In this document: in pieces, positions 57,866 through 64,000 of the stretch
Layout: each line of letters starts with the position of its first letter
Position numbering within the stretch: position 1 is the first letter of the stretch
Origin: Pseudomonas sp. KU43P
Lineage (GTDB): Bacteria; Pseudomonadota; Gammaproteobacteria; Pseudomonadales; Pseudomonadaceae
DNA: 64,000 bases
Direction: 5' to 3'
NCBI RefSeq assembly: GCF_033095865.1
Contig: NZ_AP019365.1
Coordinates: 4,127,501 to 4,191,500, forward strand
Translations under genes and position numbers: made by a program
The notes under the pieces: model-generated
What the model was told of the DNA's origin: nothing
Seen by the model: the letters and a program-made list of their open reading frames with translations, nothing else
The model's database searches: none

Positions 57866-59149
57866 TCAATCCAGCGGATTCTCATGCATGACCCGGCCAC
57901 TCTCTTCCGGCCGGTTGATGTACAGCATATCCAGCGAACTGTTGCGCATCCCCGCCAGCGCATTCCAGTGCGCCGATGTATGCACATATTTGCTGTGCAA
58001 CAAGGCGCGCTCGGCAAGGGTCAATTGCAGCTCAGGGCAACGCCCCAGGGCAAAGTCATGCAATTTATCGCTGATCACCTGCAGCTCCTCAGGCAGCCGA
58101 TGTGCTTCATCCTCACCCAGCACAGCGAACGGCACCCCGCTCCTCACGGCCAGTTCGCGCATGATGCTCAGGTACACCCGCGACAAATGCCCACTTACTT
58201 CACGTTCCCGATACACGGCGACGTAGACCTGTTTTTCGGGACCATCCCGCTTGGCGCGATCCGTGGCAACAGGTTCCTCCCACACCTGCAGGCGCGGCCG
58301 AGGCTCGCCCAACTCCGCGAACGCCGAGGCCAGCAAGGCCTCTACAGCTGCATAAGCGCGGGTGCGCTCAGGCGCAGTGGTTGCAGGCACCCGGTTCGAT
58401 TGCGGCTTGCACAGCAGCACCTGCTCGCGCACGGAGGCTGGGTAACCGCCGCCGATGTTCGAGTGCACGCCGGGCACGACAATGTCGTTACCACTGCGTA
58501 ACAACGGGAAATTGTGTCGGCGCTCGTCGCCCGCCACCAATTGCACCAGGTGCCGTGCAATACCCTGGCCTAGCCCCAGCAGCAGGCCGTCGTAATTGTC
58601 ATTGGCAGGGTCGAAGTTGCCTCGCAACGGCGCGACGATCGCCGCCACGGTGTCGAACAGGCCGATGAACTCGATCACCTTGTGACTTTGCAGCTCGCTC
58701 GGCAGGGTCAGCGTCTCCCTGGTCAACCTGTTGGCCAAGTGCCTGGCGGCCGTGGCGCCGCGGCTGAAACCGAACAGATCGAAGGCGATATACCCCGGCA
58801 ATACCTGCGAGCAATTCGCCAGGCATTGGCGAACTTGTTGCGCCACCTCCAGTAACGCCTGATCCACGCGGGCCCGAACACCTGTTCTGCCTCTGCCGGT
58901 CATCCCGTCAAATGCCGAGTCGGACGCACCTGCAGTAGTACCGATGCCCTCCACATAGTGCTTGAGGAAGAATTGGTCACCTACGCGGCCGCTGGGGTAT
59001 AGCGCGTGCAAAAGGGCGATGTTGCTCAGGGCTTTGCCGTAACTCCCCGTTTCATCGGTTTCAATGGCCTTGGTATTGGCCTGATTGTTGCCGGTTCCGT
59101 CAAAGAATATGCCCACCCGTAACCTGGCTGGGCCGTGCTGCTTTTCCAT
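57866..59149 (-). CDS. Tle1-like lipase (DUF2235), putative type VI secretion effector
   Basis: A 427-residue protein of the DUF2235 lipase family that includes the T6SS phospholipase Tle1. N-terminal GIFFDGTGNN at residues 13-22 is the family opening. The catalytic triad is Ser129 in GFSRGA, Asp166 in LFDTVAA and His229 in GVHSNIGGGYP. It has no signal peptide, as expected for a T6SS cargo. No VgrG, PAAR or immunity gene is beside it, so secretion and self-protection are not shown. A housekeeping esterase role is possible. The start at 59149 (MEKQHGPARL) is chosen; an upstream frame to 59185 is less likely. Confidence 0.85.
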   Translation of the reverse strand: MEKQHGPARLRVGIFFDGTGNNQANTKAIETDETGSYGKALSNIALLHALYPSGRVGDQFFLKHYVEGIGTTAGASDSAFDGMTGRGRTGVRARVDQALLEVAQQVRQCLANCSQVLPGYIAFDLFGFSRGATAARHLANRLTRETLTLPSELQSHKVIEFIGLFDTVAAIVAPLRGNFDPANDNYDGLLLGLGQGIARHLVQLVAGDERRHNFPLLRSGNDIVVPGVHSNIGGGYPASVREQVLLCKPQSNRVPATTAPERTRAYAAVEALLASAFAELGEPRPRLQVWEEPVATDRAKRDGPEKQVYVAVYREREVSGHLSRVYLSIMRELAVRSGVPFAVLGEDEAHRLPEELQVISDKLHDFALGRCPELQLTLAERALLHSKYVHTSAHWNALAGMRNSSLDMLYINRPEESGRVMHENPLD

Positions 59150-59335
59150 CGTCACGCTCCTGGATGATTTGGAGCGTGTAAGCAAGCGATAGCAGGCGCC
59201 GGGAGAAAATCGGCAAATGCCGCAAACATCGAGCGCAGATTTCGACGTGGCACCGCGGATGCATTAAAGTATCCCCCCTTGCCAGGTCAGTTGCCTTTCG
59301 CGCTCGCCCTGGCCCCATTCCAGGAACCGCCACCG

Positions 59336-60295
59336 ATGGAACACCGTGAAGCGCTGATCGCGCTACGCACCTTTCTTTCCACTCAGATCCTCGGCCAGGA
59401 GAAACTGGTCGAACGGCTGCTGATCGTGCTCCTGGCTGACGGCCACATGCTGGTGGAAGGCGCACCAGGCCTGGCCAAGACCAAGGCCATCAAAGAGCTG
59501 GCCGAAGGTATCGAGGCGCAGTTCCATCGCATCCAGTTCACCCCTGACCTGCTGCCGGCGGATATCACCGGCACCGAAATCTATCGCCCGGAAACCGGCA
59601 GCTTCGTGTTCCAGCAGGGGCCGATCTTCCACAACCTGGTGCTGGCTGACGAAATCAACCGTGCGCCAGCCAAGGTTCAGTCGGCCCTGCTCGAAGCCAT
59701 GGCCGAGCGCCAGGTCAGCGTCGGCCGCAGCACCTACGACCTGTCGCCGCTGTTCCTGGTGATGGCCACCCAGAACCCGATCGAGCAGGAAGGTACCTAT
59801 CCGTTGCCCGAAGCCCAGCTCGACCGCTTCCTGATGCACGTGAAAATCGGCTTCCCCGACGCCGCCGTGGAGCGGCGAATCCTCGCCCAGGCCCGCGGCG
59901 AGGCCCTGGGTGGCGAAGTGAAGCCCGAGCGGCGCGTCAGCCAGTTGGCAATTTTCGCCGCACGCAAGGAAATCCTTGGCCTGTACATGGCCGACGCAGT
60001 AGAGGAATACCTGGTGCAACTGGTCATGGCCACCCGCACCCCGGCCAAGTTCGACAGCGAACTGGCCGACTGGATCGCCTACGGCGCCAGCCCGCGTGGC
60101 TCCATCGCCCTGGACCGCTGCGCGCGTGCCCATGCCTGGCTGGCCGGGCGCGACTTCGTCAGCCCCGAGGATATCCAGGCCGTGCTGTTCGATGTACTGC
60201 GCCACCGCATCATCCTGTCGTTCGAGGCCGAAGCTGCGGGCATCGACCAGGACCGCGTGGTCCAGCGCATCCTCGACGTCGTTGCCGTTGCCTGA
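59336..60295 (+). CDS. MoxR-family AAA+ ATPase
   Basis: A 319-residue AAA+ protein of the MoxR group. Walker A GAPGLAKTK is near residue 40, Walker B LADEINRAPAKVQ near 104, and the sensor region ATQNPIEQEGTYPLPEAQLDRF near 145-165. MoxR ATPases act with vWA proteins as chaperone-like activators of other complexes. It is the first gene of a five-gene run with very short gaps. The ATG at 59336 gives the usual length. Confidence 0.95.
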   Translation: MEHREALIALRTFLSTQILGQEKLVERLLIVLLADGHMLVEGAPGLAKTKAIKELAEGIEAQFHRIQFTPDLLPADITGTEIYRPETGSFVFQQGPIFHNLVLADEINRAPAKVQSALLEAMAERQVSVGRSTYDLSPLFLVMATQNPIEQEGTYPLPEAQLDRFLMHVKIGFPDAAVERRILAQARGEALGGEVKPERRVSQLAIFAARKEILGLYMADAVEEYLVQLVMATRTPAKFDSELADWIAYGASPRGSIALDRCARAHAWLAGRDFVSPEDIQAVLFDVLRHRIILSFEAEAAGIDQDRVVQRILDVVAVA

Positions 60296-60299
60296 GCCC

Positions 60300-61244
60300 A
60301 TGCCCACCGCGCAGCAGGCTGAACCCGGCATCCGCATCGGCCTCGCCGAGCTGATCGACATGCGCCACCGCGTGCGCGAGATTCAGCTGTTTTCCCGCCC
60401 GGGCCAGCGCAGCCCGCTGGTCGGCCTGCACCATTCCAAGCTGCGCGGACGGGGCGTGGACTTCGACCAGGTGCGCGTCTACCAAGCCGGCGACGACGTG
60501 CGCAACATCGACTGGCGTGTCACTGCCCGTACCCAGGAGCCGCATACCAAGCTGTTCCACGAAGAGCGCGAACGGCCTATTTTCATCTTGGTCGAGCAGA
60601 GCCAACGCCTGTTTTTCGGCTCGGGGCTGATGTTCAAGTCGGTGCTGGCGGCCGAGGCGGCAGCACTGTTCGGCTGGGCCGCGCTGGGCCATAACGACCG
60701 CATCGGCGGCCTGGTGTTCGGCGACAACGAACACCACGAAATCAAACCGCGGCGCAGCAAGCAGAGCCTGCTTCAGTTGCTCAACCGACTGGCCAAGGTC
60801 AACCAGGCGCTGCACACCGAAGTTTCGCCCCAGACCGACAGCCTGGGCCTGGCCCTGCGCCGCGCCCGTGAAGTGCTGCGCCCGGGCAGCCTGGCCATCG
60901 TGATTTGCGATGAGCGCTCGCTCACGCCCCAGGCCGAGCAGCACCTGGCCATGCTGTCACGCCATTGCGACCTGCTGCTGATGCCGGTCTCCGACCCGCT
61001 TGACCACGCCTTGCCGGCCGCCGGCCTGCTGCGCTTCGCCCAGCGCGGCGCGCAACTGGAGCTCGACACCCTGGACGCCAACCTGCGCCAGGCCTACCGA
61101 CAACAGGCCGAAGCGCGCATTGAACGCTGGGACTTGATGGCGCAGAAGCTGCGGGTGCTGCTGATGCCACTGAGCACCCAGAGCGAGATGATCGAGCAGT
61201 TGCGCGAGTACCTGAACGCCCAGCGTCCAGGGAGCAGCCAATGA
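60300..61244 (+). CDS. DUF58 domain protein
   Basis: A 314-residue protein with the DUF58 core VYQAGDDVRNIDWRVTARTQEPHTKLF near residues 60-90. The C-terminal part has a vWA-like fold (IVICDERSLT, LLMPVSDPLDHAL). These proteins accompany MoxR and BatA-type proteins and are thought to be partners in the same complex. The ATG lies four bases after the MoxR stop codon. Confidence 0.92.
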   Translation: MPTAQQAEPGIRIGLAELIDMRHRVREIQLFSRPGQRSPLVGLHHSKLRGRGVDFDQVRVYQAGDDVRNIDWRVTARTQEPHTKLFHEERERPIFILVEQSQRLFFGSGLMFKSVLAAEAAALFGWAALGHNDRIGGLVFGDNEHHEIKPRRSKQSLLQLLNRLAKVNQALHTEVSPQTDSLGLALRRAREVLRPGSLAIVICDERSLTPQAEQHLAMLSRHCDLLLMPVSDPLDHALPAAGLLRFAQRGAQLELDTLDANLRQAYRQQAEARIERWDLMAQKLRVLLMPLSTQSEMIEQLREYLNAQRPGSSQ

Positions 61245-61735
61245 ACCCCCTGGATCAGTTGCAACCGTTGATCGCACCGCCTGCAATCGGCCTGTGGCCA
61301 CCGGCGCCCGGCTGGTGGCTGCTGCTCGCGGTGCTGCCACTGTTAGCCTGGGGCCTGTGGCGGCTGCGCCGCTGGCGACCGGGCAAGCGCCCCGTGGTGC
61401 GCGCCGAACTGCCGCTCGACCCAGTGCGGGTGGAAGCCCTCGCCGAACTGGCCCGCCTGCCCCGCCCCTACGACGGCGCCCCGGCGGGTGCCTGGCTGCA
61501 GCAAATCAATGCACTGCTCAAGCGCTTGTGCCGCAACCACTACCCCGGCGCCAACAGCCATACCCTCAACGGCCGCCAGTGGCTGGCATTTCTCGACAAC
61601 CGCTGCCCAGCCGCCGGCCTGACGCGCTGGATGGTGCTGGTCGAAGGCGCCTACAAACCCGAGTGCAAGCTCGACGACAAGGCCATTGCTGGGCTCAGCC
61701 AGGCCGTCGAAACCTGGATCCGCAAACATGTTTGA
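61241..61735 (+). CDS. DUF4381 membrane protein
   Basis: A 164-residue protein with one membrane segment near 24-43 (PGWWLLLAVLPLLAWGLW) and a cytoplasmic helical part with RLCRNHYPGANSHTLNGRQW. It is a regular member of MoxR-DUF58-vWA operons and probably bridges the complex. ATGA overlap with the upstream stop and an 8-base overlap with the next gene show coupled translation. Confidence 0.9.
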   Translation: MNPLDQLQPLIAPPAIGLWPPAPGWWLLLAVLPLLAWGLWRLRRWRPGKRPVVRAELPLDPVRVEALAELARLPRPYDGAPAGAWLQQINALLKRLCRNHYPGANSHTLNGRQWLAFLDNRCPAAGLTRWMVLVEGAYKPECKLDDKAIAGLSQAVETWIRKHV

Positions 61736-62804
61736 ACTGGCCTGGCCGTGGATCTTCCTGCTGCTGCCGCTGCCCTGGCTGGCACGCCTGCTGCTGCCGG
61801 CCGCCGACAGCGGCGAGCCCGTGCTCAAAGTCGGTTTTCTCGACGAGCTGGAAAGCCTGGCCGGGCGTCGGGCGCGCCTGAACCTGCCGACCTGGCGGCA
61901 GCAGGCACCCTACGTGGTGATCTGGCTGTTGCTGCTACTGGCCGCTGCCCGCCCGCAGTGGCTGGGCGACCCGGTACCAGTGGCCGCCAGCGGCCGCGAC
62001 CTGCTGGTGGCGGTGGACGTGTCCGGCTCCATGGACTTCCCCGACATGCAGTGGAAGGGCGAAGACATCAGCCGCCTGGACCTGGTCAAGATGCTGCTCG
62101 GCGACTTCCTCCAGGACCGTGAAGGCGACCGGGTCGGCCTGATCCTGTTCGGCAGCCAGGCCTACCTGCAGGCCCCACTGACCTTCGACCGACGCACCGT
62201 GCGCACCTTCCTCGACGAAGCGCAGATCGGCATCGCCGGCAAGAACACCGCCATCGGCGATGCCATCGGCCTGGCAGTCAAGCGCCTGCGCCAACGCCCG
62301 GCGCAGAGCCGGGTTCTGGTATTGATTACCGACGGCGCCAACAACGGTGGGCAGATTCACCCGCTGACCGCCGCCCGGCTGGCGGCCCAGGAAGGCGTGC
62401 GCATCTACACCATCGGCATCGGTGCCAACCCCGAGGCCAGCGGCACACCAGGCCTGCTCGGCCTCAACCCGAGCCTGGACCTGGACGAAGCCTCGCTCAA
62501 GGAAATCGCCGACATCACCCACGGCGCCTACTTCCGCGCCCACGATGGCGCCGAACTGGACGCCATCGGCGACACCCTTGACCAACTCGAACCGGTCGCC
62601 CAGCAGCCCACCCAGGCACGTACTGCCAAAGCCCTGTATGCCTGGCCATTGGCCCTGGCACTGCTGCTCAGCGTGCTGCTGGTGGTGGCCGTGCAATGGC
62701 CGGACAACCTGCTGCAACGTACGCTGCGCCGCCCGCGCTTTCTGCAACCCCACCCAGAGTGGCGTGAGCGCCTCAAACGGCTGCGCCTGAGGAAGCGGCG
62801 ATGA
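61728..62804 (+). CDS. vWA domain membrane protein (BatA-like)
   Basis: A 358-residue protein. Two N-terminal membrane segments flank a short loop (about 5-22 and 60-78), then a von Willebrand A domain with an intact metal site DVSGSMDFPDMQW (about residue 98) and Thr/Asp parts at NTAIGD and ITDGANN. A C-terminal membrane segment (about 318-340) precedes a basic tail. It would be exposed in the periplasm. It is the canonical BatA partner of MoxR. Confidence 0.93.
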   Translation: MFELAWPWIFLLLPLPWLARLLLPAADSGEPVLKVGFLDELESLAGRRARLNLPTWRQQAPYVVIWLLLLLAAARPQWLGDPVPVAASGRDLLVAVDVSGSMDFPDMQWKGEDISRLDLVKMLLGDFLQDREGDRVGLILFGSQAYLQAPLTFDRRTVRTFLDEAQIGIAGKNTAIGDAIGLAVKRLRQRPAQSRVLVLITDGANNGGQIHPLTAARLAAQEGVRIYTIGIGANPEASGTPGLLGLNPSLDLDEASLKEIADITHGAYFRAHDGAELDAIGDTLDQLEPVAQQPTQARTAKALYAWPLALALLLSVLLVVAVQWPDNLLQRTLRRPRFLQPHPEWRERLKRLRLRKRR

Positions 62805-64000
62805 TCGATCTCTGGCCGCAATGGCTGCGCCCACTCTGGCTGCTTGTCGTGCCGCTGCTCGCCTGGCTGCTGTTCAAGCTATGGCACCGGCGCAAACGGG
62901 CCGGGCGCTGGCAAATGATCTTGCCGCCGGCTTTCCACCCGGTGCTGCTCGGTGGCGGCAGCGGCAGCAACAGCAAGCTGCCCTGGGTGGCCCTGGGCCT
63001 GGCCTGGCTGCTGGTGGTACTGGCCCTGCTCGGGCCGAGCTGGCAACGCCTGGAAGAAACCCGCCAGCGCCCGGCCGACCCGCTGGTGATCCTGCTTGAA
63101 CTGACCCCACAGATGCTCGCCGAAGACATTGCCCCCAACCGCCTGGAACAGGCCCGGCGCAAGATCCTCGACTTGCTCGAACACCGCAACGACAGCCAGA
63201 CCGCCCTGATTGTCTACGCCGGCAGTGCACATACCCTGGTGCCACTGTCCGACGACCTGGGCACCACACGCAACCTGCTCGAAGCGATCGACCCGTCGAT
63301 CATGCCGCAACCTGGCCAACGCGCCGACCTGGCCGTACAAAAGGGCCTGGCCCTGCTGGCCCAGAGCGGCCTCGGCCAGGGCCGTCTGCTGCTGATCGGC
63401 TCGGGGCTGAGCGCGCCGGAGCGTCAGGGCATCGTCCAGGCCCTGGGCCGGCAGGGGCCAAGCCTGCTGATGCTGGGCATCGGCAGCGCCGAAGGCGCAC
63501 CGGTGCGCCAGGCCAATGGCGAATTCCTCAAGGATGAGCAAGGTGGCATCCTCGTGCCACGCCTGGACAGCCCAGGCCTCAAGGCGTTCATCAGCGGCAC
63601 CGGTGGCCGCTACCGCCATGCCCGTATCGACGACCTCGACCTGCGCGGCCTGGGCCTGTTCGACAACCCGCGCAGCCTGCGTAACGACGGCCACAACGTG
63701 CAACTCGACAGCTGGGCCGACCAGGGTTACTGGCTGCTGATCCCCCTGCTGCTGCTGGCCGCCTGCGCCGGCCGCCGTGGCTGGCTGTTCTGCCTGCCGC
63801 TGCTGCTGGCCTTGCCGCAACCGAGCCAGGCATTCGAGCTCGACGACCTGTGGCTACGCCCCGACCAGCAAGGCCAGCGCCTGCTGGAGCACAATCGCCC
63901 TGTCGAAGCCGCTCGACACTTCCAGGACCCGCAATGGCTCGGTATGGCCCTGTACCAGGCCGGTGACTATGCCGGGGCTGCCAAGGCGTTCGCCCAAGGC
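62801..64000 (+). CDS. vWA-TPR membrane protein, BatB/BatC-like (cut by window edge)
   Basis: An open frame of 400 codons runs to the window end. Two N-terminal membrane segments (about 8-26 and 66-82) precede a vWA-like domain. The usual DxSxS metal site is replaced by LELTPQM near residue 103, so metal binding is doubtful. Near residue 312-344 two hydrophobic segments (LLIPLLLLAACAG and LFCLPLLLALPQPSQAF) are followed by a TPR-type tail (WLGMALYQAGDYAGAAKAF). The layout is a BatB-BatC fusion. The ATG overlaps the previous stop. The C-terminus is missing. Confidence 0.88.
   Translation, partial: MIDLWPQWLRPLWLLVVPLLAWLLFKLWHRRKRAGRWQMILPPAFHPVLLGGGSGSNSKLPWVALGLAWLLVVLALLGPSWQRLEETRQRPADPLVILLELTPQMLAEDIAPNRLEQARRKILDLLEHRNDSQTALIVYAGSAHTLVPLSDDLGTTRNLLEAIDPSIMPQPGQRADLAVQKGLALLAQSGLGQGRLLLIGSGLSAPERQGIVQALGRQGPSLLMLGIGSAEGAPVRQANGEFLKDEQGGILVPRLDSPGLKAFISGTGGRYRHARIDDLDLRGLGLFDNPRSLRNDGHNVQLDSWADQGYWLLIPLLLLAACAGRRGWLFCLPLLLALPQPSQAFELDDLWLRPDQQGQRLLEHNRPVEAARHFQDPQWLGMALYQAGDYAGAAKAFAQG

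Overview
The window is GC-rich, gene-dense proteobacterial chromosome. Its gene content and order (sigX-oprF, nasS-nasT-nasA, rmf-pyrD, the ppsA/ppsR pair, a GDH-180 type gdhB, an aer-like receptor beside acnA, and REP repeats built on a GCCGGCTTGCCGGC core) point to Pseudomonas of the P. putida group. This assignment rests on recognition of gene families and order, not on a search.

Layout. 1-1058: molybdenum cofactor genes moeA (cut by the window edge) and moaB. 1233-1612: a small lipoprotein and tRNA-Pro(CGG). 1713-5284: a chemoreceptor and an ABC exporter. 5491-7193: a small PA1571-like protein, pdxB and tusA. 7270-9343: a long palindromic repeat whose left arm is split by an IS481-family insertion sequence. 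9348-16999: rlmM, acnA, an Aer-type receptor, an RluA-type pseudouridine synthase, an unknown gene under a perfect LexA box, the remains of a phage-type peptidase, and a glutaredoxin-like protein. 16999-21055: ammonium transporter, a DUF883/YqjE/YqjK-like membrane stress trio, and a dGTPase. 21338-25557: a BvgA/BvgS-like two-component system. 25596-33163: YggL, PBP4 (dacB), a CHASE-PAS-GGDEF diguanylate cyclase, rlmKL and rmf. 33261-39255: pyrD and a nitrate-assimilation regulatory block (nasS, nasT, an attenuator leader, nasA, and a PP2C phosphatase-Ser/Thr kinase fusion). 39376-43962: oprF, sigX, cmpX, crfX, zntB and rraA. 44135-53629: an alpha/beta hydrolase, ppsA, divergent ppsR, and gdhB. 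53875-57810: an unknown acidic protein, then a GntR regulator-lhgO-MFS unit with two matching operator sites. 57866-59149: an orphan Tle1-like lipase (DUF2235). 59336-64000: a MoxR-DUF58-DUF4381-vWA-vWA/TPR (Bat-type) operon that runs off the end.

Most of the window is core housekeeping. The parts that look accessory or under-described are the IS-split palindrome, the LexA-controlled unknown gene beside a decayed phage-type peptidase, the BvgAS-like pair with no visible target, the orphan Tle1-like lipase without a visible immunity gene, and the Bat-type operon whose second vWA protein lacks a canonical metal site. I did not find a clear CRISPR array, retron, toxin-antitoxin pair or defence island.
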